Source: Methylobacterium phyllostachyos
GTDB taxonomy: Bacteria; Pseudomonadota; Alphaproteobacteria; Rhizobiales; Beijerinckiaceae
Length of the DNA: 64,000 nt
Reading direction: 5' to 3'
Assembly (NCBI RefSeq): GCF_900103445.1
Contig: NZ_FNHS01000001.1
Coordinates: forward strand, 434,001-498,000
Positions 50,333-59,072 of the stretch are shown here, in pieces. The position numbers were made by a program, and so were the translations under genes. Every line of letters starts with the position of its first letter. Position 1 is the stretch's first letter. The notes under the pieces were generated by a model that saw nothing but the letters and a program-made list of their open reading frames with translations, was not told the origin of the DNA and did no database searches.

Positions 50333-51859
50333 ATGTCCTCCCCCCAGCCGAACCTCGACCCGGGCGGCGATTTCGGATGGCGCTTCTGGTGCCTCGCGCC
50401 GGTGACCGGCGTGGCGGCGGGACTCTCGGCCGGCCTACTGATGCAGCTCCTGCACCGCGTGCAAGCCCTCGCCTGGGGGACAGGCGCGGCGGACTTCCAG
50501 GCCGCCGTGACGGCCGCGCGCCCCCTCCACCGCGTCCTCGCCCTGGCGCTGGCAGGGCTTGTGGCGGCGGCGGGCGGCCTTGCTTTGCGCCGCGGCCGGA
50601 TCCGCGCCGGGCCAGCCGGCGGCGGCCATTCCGGCGAGCTCTCGGCAGCGATCTGGTTCCGGGGCGGGCGGCTGCCGTTCCTGCGCACTCTGGCGCAGGG
50701 CGTCCTCTCGATCACTGTGGTGGGCCTCGGGGCCTCGCTGGGCCGGGAGGCCGCGCCGAAGCAGACGGGCGCGGCCTTCGGCAGCCTGTTCGCCCGCGGC
50801 CTCGGCCTGTCGCCGAGCCACACCCGCATCTTGGCGGCGTTGGGCGCCGGGGCCGGAATCGCCGCCGTCTACGAGGTGCCGCTGGGCGGTGCCCTGTTCG
50901 CCCTCGAAGTGCTGTTGGGCAGCCTCGCCCTGCCCCTCGTCGCCCCGGCGCTGCTGGCGAGCGGGCTCGCGACCGCCACCGCCTGGCTGCTCCTGCCCGA
51001 GCGGGCAACCTACGCGATCCCGGCCGAGCCGGTGTCGCAGGCCCTGATCGCCTTCTCGCTGCTCGTCGGCCCGCTGGCGGGGCTCGCGGCAGCGGCTTAC
51101 GTGCGCCTGATCGGTTTCGCCGACGCCCGGCGCCCGACCGGCGTCGCCGCCCTGATCGCACCCGTTCCCGGGTTGGCTCTCGTGGGCGCGGTCGCCATGG
51201 GACTGCCGCAGATCCTGGGCAACGGCAAGGACCTAGCCGAGCAGCTCTTCACGGGCGGCCTCGCGTGGCCGCTGCTCGCCGCCCTGGTCCTGGCCAAGCC
51301 ACTGGCCACCGCATTGTGTCTCGGCTGCGGCGCGCCGGGCGGCCTGTTCACGCCGACGATCAGCTTCGGCGCCGTCCTCGGCGGGCTGGCCGCCTACGCC
51401 TTCTCCCGCGTCGTGCCGGGCGCGCCGCCGGGCGCCTGCGCCCTGGTCGCGGCGACCGCGGTCCTCGCGGCCGCGACCCAGGGCCCCGTCTCGGCGGTGG
51501 TGCTGATGCTGGAGCTCACCCGGCGCCTCGACGCAATGATGGTCCCGGTCCTGCTGGCAGTAGCGGGGTCCATGCTGGTGGCGCGCTTCCTGGAACCGCG
51601 CTCGCTCTACGCCTGCCGCATCCGGGAGATCGATCGCGCCGCGCAACCGGGCGACCCGGCGATATCGGTCGCCGCGCCCTACCTCGCGGTTCTGCGGGCG
51701 ATGCCGGTCGACGGCGGACCTCTGCGCGTCTTCGACGAGGCCGGCGCCTACCTCGGCCCTGTCGACGCCGATCGCGTGCGCGCGCCGTGCTGTGCTGATG
51801 GTCCGCTGTCGACCGCCACGGCCGGCGATTTCGTGGTGCTGGCGAGACGGGTGCCATGA
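50333..51859 (+). CDS. CLC-family chloride channel or antiporter
   Basis: 508 residues with the CLC helix pattern. The filter region reads GLGASLGREAAPKQTGAAFG (usual G-R-E-G-P), keeping the gating glutamate but changing the residues after it. GAGAGIAAVYEVPLGGALFALE and GAPGGLFTPTISFGAVLGGLAA match the other signatures. After the membrane part a short cytosolic tail follows instead of a full CBS pair. It is divergent from ppa across the riboswitch leader. Some CLC proteins (CLC-F) export fluoride, but this one lacks clear CLC-F marks, so the anion is uncertain. ATG 50333 follows GAGCGAG. Confidence 0.82.
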   Translation: MSSPQPNLDPGGDFGWRFWCLAPVTGVAAGLSAGLLMQLLHRVQALAWGTGAADFQAAVTAARPLHRVLALALAGLVAAAGGLALRRGRIRAGPAGGGHSGELSAAIWFRGGRLPFLRTLAQGVLSITVVGLGASLGREAAPKQTGAAFGSLFARGLGLSPSHTRILAALGAGAGIAAVYEVPLGGALFALEVLLGSLALPLVAPALLASGLATATAWLLLPERATYAIPAEPVSQALIAFSLLVGPLAGLAAAAYVRLIGFADARRPTGVAALIAPVPGLALVGAVAMGLPQILGNGKDLAEQLFTGGLAWPLLAALVLAKPLATALCLGCGAPGGLFTPTISFGAVLGGLAAYAFSRVVPGAPPGACALVAATAVLAAATQGPVSAVVLMLELTRRLDAMMVPVLLAVAGSMLVARFLEPRSLYACRIREIDRAAQPGDPAISVAAPYLAVLRAMPVDGGPLRVFDEAGAYLGPVDADRVRAPCCADGPLSTATAGDFVVLARRVP

Positions 51860-53031
51860 GGCACCTGCGAGAGCGTGCAGCCGCGTGGCTCGCAGGCCCG
51901 GGCCGGGGCCTAGCGGACACGGGGGCGCTGCTGACCGGCCTATCGGAGCTTCTGTGCGACCTTGGTCTGCCGCTTGACCGCGCCACTACCCATGCCCCGA
52001 CCCTGCACCCGTCCTACCGCTGGGTCATGCGGGTCTGGCGTCCGGGCGGGGAGATGCTGACGCTGCGCCGTCCGCACGGCATCGAGACGACGCCGACGTT
52101 CCACGGCAACACGGTTGAGCACGTCGTCGCCGCGGGCGCGCCGTACAGGGTCCGACTCGACGGGTCGGGGCCGCTGCCGTTTCCGGTGCTGGACGCGCTG
52201 CGCGCGGAGGGGCTGACCGACTATCTCATCGTGCCGCTGCCGGCCTCCTCCGGGCGAACGGGCGCCGCCTCCTGGGCCACGGCCCAGCCCGGCGGCTTCG
52301 ACGCGGGGGAGATCGCCGACCTGATCGCGCTTGGCGCGTCCCTGTCCCTCGTGTTCGAGCTCAAGGCCTGCGAGAGCATGCTCGGCGACGTGCTCGCGGC
52401 CTATGTCGGGCGCGACCCGGCCCGGCGCATCATCGCGGGCGGCGTGCGCCTCGGCGACGTGCGGGTGATGCGCTCGGCGATGCTGCTCACAGACATGCGC
52501 GGGTTCGGGGCGCTCTCCGACGCGAGTGGGCCGGCCGATCTCGTGGCCCTGCTCAACGCGATGTTCGCGGCGATCGTCCCGGCGGTGCAGGCCGAGGGTG
52601 GGGAGGTCCTGAAGTACATCGGTGACGGCCTGCTGGCAGTCTTCGACGCGTCCGGTGACGAGGCTGAGGCACGCCGCAGAGCTTTCCGCGCCGCTCAAGC
52701 CGCGCTCGCCGCGGTGGCGCGGACGCCGGACCTCCCACCCGTCGGCGCCGCACTCCACGCGGGCGAGGTCGCCTACGGCAATATCGGCGCGGGCGACCGG
52801 CTCGACTTCACCGCCATCGGCCGGGACGTGAACGTGCTCGCCCGCGTCGAGGCCCTGTGCCGCACCTACGGCACGCCGCTCCTGGCCACCGGCGATTTCG
52901 CGCAAGGGCTCGGCCTGCCCCTGGAACCCATCGACACGGTCACGCTGCGCGGCATTGGCGAGCCGCAGACCCTCTACGCCCTAACCCTGGAAGAGGACGA
53001 TCGAGCGAGGCTCCCACGCCTCACGCGGTGA
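51856..53031 (+). CDS. Class III adenylate/guanylate cyclase
   Basis: 391 residues. The first 190 residues are an unassigned soluble sensor part (YRWVMRVWRPGGEMLTLRR, GAASWATAQPGG). The catalytic domain begins near AMLLTDMRGFGALSD, with a metal-binding aspartate, continues with GGEVLKYIGDGLLAVFDAS (second aspartate), and ends with DFTAIGRDVNVLARVEALC. It should make cAMP or cGMP. It overlaps the CLC gene by four bases (ATGA), so channel and cyclase are made together. The 3' end overlaps the convergent ABC gene by 11 bases. Confidence 0.87.
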   Translation: MRHLRERAAAWLAGPGRGLADTGALLTGLSELLCDLGLPLDRATTHAPTLHPSYRWVMRVWRPGGEMLTLRRPHGIETTPTFHGNTVEHVVAAGAPYRVRLDGSGPLPFPVLDALRAEGLTDYLIVPLPASSGRTGAASWATAQPGGFDAGEIADLIALGASLSLVFELKACESMLGDVLAAYVGRDPARRIIAGGVRLGDVRVMRSAMLLTDMRGFGALSDASGPADLVALLNAMFAAIVPAVQAEGGEVLKYIGDGLLAVFDASGDEAEARRRAFRAAQAALAAVARTPDLPPVGAALHAGEVAYGNIGAGDRLDFTAIGRDVNVLARVEALCRTYGTPLLATGDFAQGLGLPLEPIDTVTLRGIGEPQTLYALTLEEDDRARLPRLTR

Positions 53032-55744
53032 CCGGCTCCTGATGAGCTTGAAGGATCTCTGTCCGCCCCGTCGCGCCGATCACGATCTGTACGGGCATCG
53101 CCGCGGCCTCCGCCGGGGTTTCGGCGCACACGATCAGGCACCCGGGCGCGTAAGGCCCTTCGGACAGAGTTGCGATGACCCGGTCGAGATCGGAGATGTG
53201 CCGCAGGGTCCCGTCGATGATTATGGCCCGCGGTTGCCGCAGGGCAGCCCGGCCGATCTCGATCAGCGCCCGCTGCCGCTGCGTCAGCGCCTGCCCGCGG
53301 TTCCCGACGGCGTAGTCCAGCCCGCGGACCCGGACGTCGTCCTCAAGCTCGAATCGCCGGACGGCACCGCGCACGGCCGCCTGGATCACGTCGCTGGCCA
53401 GGCCGTGGCCGGCGTCGATGCGGCCGAACAGGAGGTTGTCGAGCATCGAGCTGCGCATGTTGATGCGATCGGGGTCGAAGGCCTCCACGTCCGGCACGCC
53501 CCGCGTCCGCAGCGCCTCATGCAGCGGATCCCGCGCGCCGACGACGCGCCGCCGGAGGGCGTCGTCGAGGAGACCGAGGCGCTGCACCGGCTCGACGTAG
53601 GACAGCGCGATCGCCAGGAAGATCGGCGTGTGGGGGGCGGGCACGGTCCCCTCGGGGATGGCGCCGAGAAGGCGCTCGACCTCGGGCAGCTCTTCCGGTT
53701 CGATCAGCGAGAAGCGCCGGAACAGGCCGTCACCCGGTGCCACGCCGCGGAAGAGATCCACGAGCGTCCGGGCGATCGCGACGCCGAGGCGCCAGAGCGG
53801 GTCGATGAGGTCCAGATCCGTCAAAACGGCCCGAAACCGCGGTTCCGCGGCGAGGTCCCGCCCGACAAGCGCTTGGTCGACCGGCACGCCAAACAGCAGG
53901 TTCTCCGCGATCGTGGCGCGGGCGTTGTAGCGTCGGCGCTCGAAAGGTAGCACCAACCCTGCGTGGCCGGAGTGAGCTAGTTCCTCGCGCAGGAACCGGC
54001 GCGCCGCGATCATCCTGGTGCCGAGCGGCGTGCCCTCGCACCGGGATCGCGCGGTAAGGCCGAACCGGTACAGATCCTCTTCGAGCCCCAGCCGACAGAC
54101 GAGGTGGAGCATCGTGCGGTCGAACCCGCACGCGTCGGCCGCGCCGAGGGCGGCGTGATCGATCCACGGCGCGGCCGACGCCTCCGGCGTGTTGCCGGTG
54201 CGCCGCGCTTCGGCCGCGTAGAGCGGGTCCTCCGGCGGCGCCAGCGGCGCCACGCGCAGCCCGTAGATCAGGTTGTCTCGAATGCTGCCGGGGAACAGTG
54301 TCGGCTCGCGCCCGGCATAGCCGACCGCTCGCACGCCGCCGCCACCGACGTCGAGGCGAAGGCTGCCGCCGACCGCGGGCCGTAACCCGGCCAGTGCCAT
54401 GGCTGCAGCGTGGGCTAGCCCGCTTCCCGGCGAGACGACGGCGAAACGCGGTGGTAAAGGCAGGGCGATGTCGGTCACCGCGACCGACCGATCCTCCTGT
54501 GGGTCGTGAAGGATCAAGCCGGCGAACGCGAGGTGGTTCAGGCTATCGTCGGAAAACCCCGGCGCACTGACTTCGGCGGTTCTGAGCAGTCGCGGCGCAA
54601 ACTGCGCCGCGATCGTCTCGTACTTCACCTCTACATCGAGGCGCTGCTGGTCCCAGTCGATCAGTTCCTTGAGCGGCGGCGGCAGGTCGCGGTAGGCGGC
54701 GAGTACGGCGACCAGCTGGCCGATGTCGAGTCGGCCCTTCAGCGCGAACATTCCGCCAATCGCGTAGAACAAGAATGGGGTAATCTGGGCGAGAAGGTTA
54801 TTGAGATATTTCACCGCGAACTTGCGCTTGTAGATGCGCATCCGAAGATCGTAGATCCCGTGAAGGCGACCGCTGATCTCGGAGCGTTCCCAGCGCTCAC
54901 CCTCGTTCACGGTGACCGTATCAAGCCCGTCGAGAACCTCGGCGACACGACCAGCGAAGGCACGCGATGCGATCTGACGCTGACGGCTCAAGCCAATGAT
55001 CTGGCGTCGCAGTCGCGGGATGACGGCTATTTGCACGCCGACCATCCCACCCGCGGCCAGACCCAACCAGACGTTTTGCATCAGGATGAATGCGAGCGTG
55101 GTCAACGCCTGTGTACCAAGATGGAGTGGCGTCACGATCGCGTCGCCGATGAACGAACCGATCGGCTCGACCTCGTCGCGGATGATGGTTGCGGTCTCGG
55201 AGGACTTGACCTCGCGCTGCGCCTGCGGGCTGTAGCGTAGCATCAGCGAGAACAACTGGAAGCGCAGGCGCCGCAGCATGCGCTCGCCGAGCATGCCCTT
55301 CTGCAGGTTAATCCAGAACTTGAACGCCCCGTTCGACAGGACGAGCATTAGAAACAATGTGGAAAGGCCGAGCAGCAGCTCCAGGCGGTCGAGCTGAAAC
55401 CCGTCGAACACATGGATGCGCCCCCCGCCCAAGGAGGCCGGCCAATCGATTTCGAGAGCAAGGAATGGGGCGGTGACTTCGCCGTGGGCGTAGGCTTTGC
55501 CGGTGATCGCGTCGTTGACGATGCGCTTCGGGAGGTCGAGCGACGCGAAATAGAACGGCAGGGAGGCGAGCACGACCGCGCAGATCGCAAGCTGGTCGCG
55601 CTTCGAGTGACGCCAGATGTATGAGAACAGGCGCGGCGCCAGGAGCGGAGGGGCGGTCGATCCCGACGGATGATCAGGCGAACTCGGTCCGTCGTCCTCT
55701 ACCACACCGGAGATGCAGGCCCGTCGACGGCTCCCTATCGCCAC
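53021..55744 (-). CDS. Large ABC exporter-like protein with degenerate ATPase motifs
   Basis: 907 residues. The N-terminal 360 residues form an ABC type-1 transmembrane domain (LFLMLVLSNGAFKFWINLQKG, AGRVAEVLDGLDTVTVNEGE). The nucleotide-binding part is about 500 residues, twice the usual size. The Walker A position reads VSPGSGLAHAAAMA with no GKS/GKT, the signature reads LTQRQRALIEIGRAAL instead of LSGGQ, and Walker B reads AIIIDGTL without the catalytic glutamate. Three Q-loop-like segments occur (GSIRDNLIYG, ATIAENLLFG, SSMLDNLLFG). ATP hydrolysis is doubtful, so it may be a regulatory or scaffold protein. GTG 55744 is a weakly supported start. Confidence 0.75.
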   Translation of the reverse strand: MAIGSRRRACISGVVEDDGPSSPDHPSGSTAPPLLAPRLFSYIWRHSKRDQLAICAVVLASLPFYFASLDLPKRIVNDAITGKAYAHGEVTAPFLALEIDWPASLGGGRIHVFDGFQLDRLELLLGLSTLFLMLVLSNGAFKFWINLQKGMLGERMLRRLRFQLFSLMLRYSPQAQREVKSSETATIIRDEVEPIGSFIGDAIVTPLHLGTQALTTLAFILMQNVWLGLAAGGMVGVQIAVIPRLRRQIIGLSRQRQIASRAFAGRVAEVLDGLDTVTVNEGERWERSEISGRLHGIYDLRMRIYKRKFAVKYLNNLLAQITPFLFYAIGGMFALKGRLDIGQLVAVLAAYRDLPPPLKELIDWDQQRLDVEVKYETIAAQFAPRLLRTAEVSAPGFSDDSLNHLAFAGLILHDPQEDRSVAVTDIALPLPPRFAVVSPGSGLAHAAAMALAGLRPAVGGSLRLDVGGGGVRAVGYAGREPTLFPGSIRDNLIYGLRVAPLAPPEDPLYAAEARRTGNTPEASAAPWIDHAALGAADACGFDRTMLHLVCRLGLEEDLYRFGLTARSRCEGTPLGTRMIAARRFLREELAHSGHAGLVLPFERRRYNARATIAENLLFGVPVDQALVGRDLAAEPRFRAVLTDLDLIDPLWRLGVAIARTLVDLFRGVAPGDGLFRRFSLIEPEELPEVERLLGAIPEGTVPAPHTPIFLAIALSYVEPVQRLGLLDDALRRRVVGARDPLHEALRTRGVPDVEAFDPDRINMRSSMLDNLLFGRIDAGHGLASDVIQAAVRGAVRRFELEDDVRVRGLDYAVGNRGQALTQRQRALIEIGRAALRQPRAIIIDGTLRHISDLDRVIATLSEGPYAPGCLIVCAETPAEAAAMPVQIVIGATGRTEILQAHQEPVTA

Positions 55745-55955
55745 ACCTATCGACTCCTATGATCGCCAGAGACGGCCACGCCGGACACATGGCTGCGTTT
55801 ACGCGGTTTCGCTTGCCGTCGCACGCGTCGGGAACGTTCTTATTTTACGAATGAAATGACCACGATGGGCATTTGTCCGAACGTCTGTTCAAAGGCATAG
55901 TAAGCACGATCGAAAACGCGGGAACGGCCGCACGCCATGATCTGGGGGGACTAGA

Positions 55956-57179
55956 GTGAAGTCGACATTGGGCATCGCGAGCCGGCGGGGCTTCCTCACC
56001 GGTCTCGGCATCGGCGGGCTGGCCGCAGCCGCGCCGGCCTGGGCGGCGGGGTCCGTCAAGCTGCCGCTGCCGGGCGGCCCGGATGAGCGGGCGCTGACCA
56101 CCGCCTTCCCGGGCAAGGGCGAGATGATCCTCCAGCGCACCCGCCCGCCGTTGCTGGAGACGCCGTTCGAGGTGTTCGACGAGGGCGTCTTCACCCCCAA
56201 CGATCGCTTCTACGTGCGTTGGCACTGGGCCAACATCCCGGCGGCAGTCGATGCGAACACCTACCGCTTGAAGGTGCATGGCCACGTCCACAAAGACCTG
56301 TCTCTGTCGCTGGACGACCTCGCACGGTTACCGCGCTTCGAGATCGCCGCTGTCAATCAGTGCTCGGGCAACTCGCGCGGGCTGTTCGAGCCGCGGGTCG
56401 CTGGCGCACAATGGGCCAACGGCTCGATGGGCAACGCCCGCTGGGCCGGCGTGCGCTTGAAGGACGTGCTGGACAAGGCCGGCGTAAAAGCCGGGGCCGT
56501 GCAGGTGCGCTTCAACGGGCTCGATGAGCCGGTGGTGGACGGCGCCCCGGACTTCAAGAAGTCCCTCGACCTCGACCACGCCCAGGATGGCGAGGTCATG
56601 CTGGCCTACGCGATGAACGGCGAGCAACTACCCCTGCTCAACGGCTTCCCGCTGCGCCTCGTGGTGCCGGGCTGGTACTCGACCTACTGGGTCAAGATGC
56701 TGTCCGACATCGAGGTGCTGGACAAGCCGGACGAGAACTACTGGATGAAGATTGCCTATCGCATCCCCGACGTGCCCGGCGCGAACATCAAGCCCGGCCA
56801 GACCGGCTTCAAGACGGTGCCGATCAACCGGATGGTGCCGCGCTCCTTCGTGACCAATATGCGCGACGGGGCCAAGGTGGCGGCCGGCAGCCCCGTGGCC
56901 ATCCGCGGCCTCGCTCTCGGCGGCGACTGCGGGGTGAAGGCGGTGGACTTCTCCGGCGACGGCGGGGCGACGTGGTCCCCCGCCGAACTCGGGATGGACG
57001 AGGGCAAGTACAGCTTCCGCCGGTTCACCGGCAGCCTGCCGGCGCTCGCGGCGGGCGCGCACGCGGTCAAGGTCCGGTGCACCAACGCGAACGGGCTCGT
57101 GCAGCCGATGGACCCCGTGTGGAACGCAGCCGGCTTCATGCAGAACGGCGTCGAGACCGTGTCATTCCAGGTCGCCTGA
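55956..57179 (+). CDS. sorA: Sulfite dehydrogenase, molybdenum subunit (SorA-like)
   Basis: 407 residues. A Tat-like signal (SRRGFLTGLGIGGLAAAAPAW) leads a sulfite oxidase fold: the molybdopterin domain has the Mo-ligand cysteine in AVNQCSGNSRG, and LVVPGWYSTYWVKML and a C-terminal dimerisation domain follow. It oxidises sulfite to sulfate in the periplasm and passes electrons to the cytochrome encoded next. The start is GTG 55956 with GGGGGGAC upstream. SoxC is a relative, but no other sox genes are near, and the SorB partner decides the call. Confidence 0.88.
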   Translation: MKSTLGIASRRGFLTGLGIGGLAAAAPAWAAGSVKLPLPGGPDERALTTAFPGKGEMILQRTRPPLLETPFEVFDEGVFTPNDRFYVRWHWANIPAAVDANTYRLKVHGHVHKDLSLSLDDLARLPRFEIAAVNQCSGNSRGLFEPRVAGAQWANGSMGNARWAGVRLKDVLDKAGVKAGAVQVRFNGLDEPVVDGAPDFKKSLDLDHAQDGEVMLAYAMNGEQLPLLNGFPLRLVVPGWYSTYWVKMLSDIEVLDKPDENYWMKIAYRIPDVPGANIKPGQTGFKTVPINRMVPRSFVTNMRDGAKVAAGSPVAIRGLALGGDCGVKAVDFSGDGGATWSPAELGMDEGKYSFRRFTGSLPALAAGAHAVKVRCTNANGLVQPMDPVWNAAGFMQNGVETVSFQVA

Positions 57180-57190
57180 GGAGGAACGAT

Positions 57191-57538
57191 ATGATCCCGA
57201 CCCGCACCCTCGCATCCTCGGCGGCGCTGCTCGCCGTCTTCACCCTGTCGGCCGCCCCCGCCCTGGCCGCCGCCCCCGAGCCGATGCGCTTCAAGTCCGC
57301 TGAGATCGAGTTCCCGTCCTCCGACCGGATCTTCCCGGGCGGCCACGAGGCGGAGGCGATCAACAACAACTGCCTAGCCTGCCACTCGGCTGGAATGGTG
57401 CTGACCCAGCCGCACCTGTCGAAGGCTGAGTGGCAGGGCGAGGTCACCAAGATGATCAACGTCTACAAGGCGCCGGTCGACCAGGCCGACGTGGCCGCCA
57501 TCGTCGACTACCTCGCCGCGATGAAGCCACAACCCTGA
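57191..57538 (+). CDS. sorB: Sulfite dehydrogenase, cytochrome c subunit (SorB-like)
   Basis: 115 residues: a signal peptide (ALLAVFTLSAAPALAAAPE) and one heme motif in AINNNCLACHSAG, with a distal methionine in NVYKAPVDQADVAAIVDYLAAM-type context (M near MINVYKAP). A ribosome site (GAGGAACG) and 11 bases separate it from sorA. It receives electrons from the Mo centre and would hand them to cytochrome c and the ba3 oxidase. Confidence 0.87.
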   Translation: MIPTRTLASSAALLAVFTLSAAPALAAAPEPMRFKSAEIEFPSSDRIFPGGHEAEAINNNCLACHSAGMVLTQPHLSKAEWQGEVTKMINVYKAPVDQADVAAIVDYLAAMKPQP

Positions 57539-57602
57539 AGTGCAGGGCGCGCCGCGTCCCGGTGTGCCCTGTTCGATCCCCCGCCATCCTTTGGAGTTGG
57601 GC

Positions 57603-57938
57603 ATGAACAAGAGCACACGCGAGACCCTTTATCCGGGCACGCGCCTGAGCGTCCACCTGACCGAGCGCGGCATGACGCCGGACGGCGGCGAGCCGGAGCA
57701 GCCGAACTATACGCTGATTGAGGCTCTGCGCACGGTGCGCGATGAGGGCTACGATTCGATCACTGCGGTCGAGCGCTACGACCCCGACTTCTCGATCGAT
57801 CTATCCCGCGCCCGCACGGAGGCGGAGGCCGACGCCCTTCTGGAGCGCTGGCACGCCCGCCGCGCCGCCGTGCTCGACGAGACCCGCGCGAAGCTCAAGC
57901 GGACGTGGTCCGACGGGCGGACCCGGGCCGGGGCTTAG
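57603..57938 (+). CDS. Hypothetical protein
   Basis: 111 residues, hydrophilic, no signal peptide. The first 40 residues (TRLSVHLTERGMTPDGGE) are of unknown type; the second half is charged and probably helical (ARTEAEADALLERWHARR). It follows sorB by 64 bases on the same strand with TTTGGAG before the ATG. No family recognised. Confidence 0.5.
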   Translation: MNKSTRETLYPGTRLSVHLTERGMTPDGGEPEQPNYTLIEALRTVRDEGYDSITAVERYDPDFSIDLSRARTEAEADALLERWHARRAAVLDETRAKLKRTWSDGRTRAGA

Positions 57939-58032
57939 TGCCGCGCCGAATTCCGCACCGCCGGTGGAATAGATCGCCCGCGCCGGACTCCTCATCCGGG
58001 CACGCACACCCGCCGTGCCCCGGAGCTGATCC

Positions 58033-59007
58033 ATGCCTGTCTCACGCCACGTCGCCCTCTTCGGCGCTGCCCTCGCCCTCGCTGCGGCGACCCCCGACCT
58101 CGCCGCGGGCTTCGACTCGGCCATCAAGAACAACAGCCTCGCCCTCAGCCCCAACGGGCGCACCGCCGCCGCCTCGAACAGCGACGAGGGCCGCGTGCTC
58201 GTCTACGACGTGACCTCGGGCAAGCTCAGTCGCACGCTCCCGGGCTTCGTCACCCCGCGCAACATCGTCTTCAGCCCCGACGGCGCGCGCTTCTACGTCT
58301 CCGACAGCGGCACCGGCCGCGTCACCGCCCACGGGACCGCGACGGGCAAGGAGACGATGGCCCTCGCCGCCGGCCCCGGCGCCTTCGGCACCGTCCTCTC
58401 GGCCGACGGTGGCACGCTCTACGTCAACAACCAGGCGTCGAGTACCGTGGCCGTGTTCGACACCAAGACGGGCCTGCCCAAGGCGGTGGTGTCCGGCTTC
58501 GACCAACCGCGCCAGGGCGTGCGCCTCTCGCCGGACGGGGGCACCCTCTAGGTGACCAACTTCGTGGGCGACAAGATCACCCTGGTGGACACGGCGACCG
58601 ACAAGCCGACGGGCGAGATCGCTGGCTTCGACAAGCTGCGCGCCATCTCGGTCACCAAGGACGGCAAGACGATCTACGCGGCCAACAGCGGGCGCGACGC
58701 GATCAGGGTCGTCGACGTGCCGGAGGGGAAGGTCGTCGCGGAGATCCCGGTGGGCAAGGACCCCTACGGCGCAGCACTGACCTCGGACGGGAAGTTCGTC
58801 TACTCGGGCAACCTGAAAGACAACACCCTGTCGGTGATCGACATAAGCACTCGCAAGGTGGTGGCGACGGTGACCGGGTTGAACGAGCCGCGGAAGGCGA
58901 TCGTGTTCTCGCCCGACGGGACCAAGACGTACGCGCTCAACCGCGACTTGAGCGTGGCTGTGGTCGACCGCGCGAGCAACGCAGTCGTCTCCCTGATGAA
59001 GCCCTGA
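58033..59007 (+). pseudogene. YVTN-type beta-propeller protein broken by an in-frame amber codon
   Basis: A signal peptide (FGAALALAAATPDLAAGFD) and a seven-bladed style repeat protein: FSPDGARFYVSDSGTGRV, LSADGGTLYVNNQASSTVAVFDT, LTSDGKFVYSGNLKDNTLSVID, FSPDGTKTYALNRD. The frame is interrupted once, by TAG at 58549-58551, in SPDGGTL-stop-VTNFVGD. All other blades have tyrosine at this place (DGGTLYV), so a single TAC or TAT to TAG change explains it. Everything downstream remains in frame to 59007. Such proteins often accompany cytochrome and sulfur-oxidation systems. A readthrough or GTG re-start at 58552 cannot be excluded. Confidence 0.8.
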
Positions 59008-59072
59008 GGCATGGTCGCGCCGCCGGGACCCGTTTGGTCCCGGCGGCGCGACCCGGACACGAGGAACCACCG

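Noticed and set aside
55745..55955. CTCCTATGATC near 55757 as part of another fluoride riboswitch
   Set aside because: The G-G-G-A-T-G-G block and the AACCGC segment are missing nearby, so only a chance match to the last aptamer strand remains.
58552..59007. Second half of the propeller gene as an independent gene starting at GTG 58552
   Set aside because: It begins inside a repeat blade directly after the amber codon, has no ribosome binding site of its own and no signal peptide; it is better explained as the rest of the broken gene.
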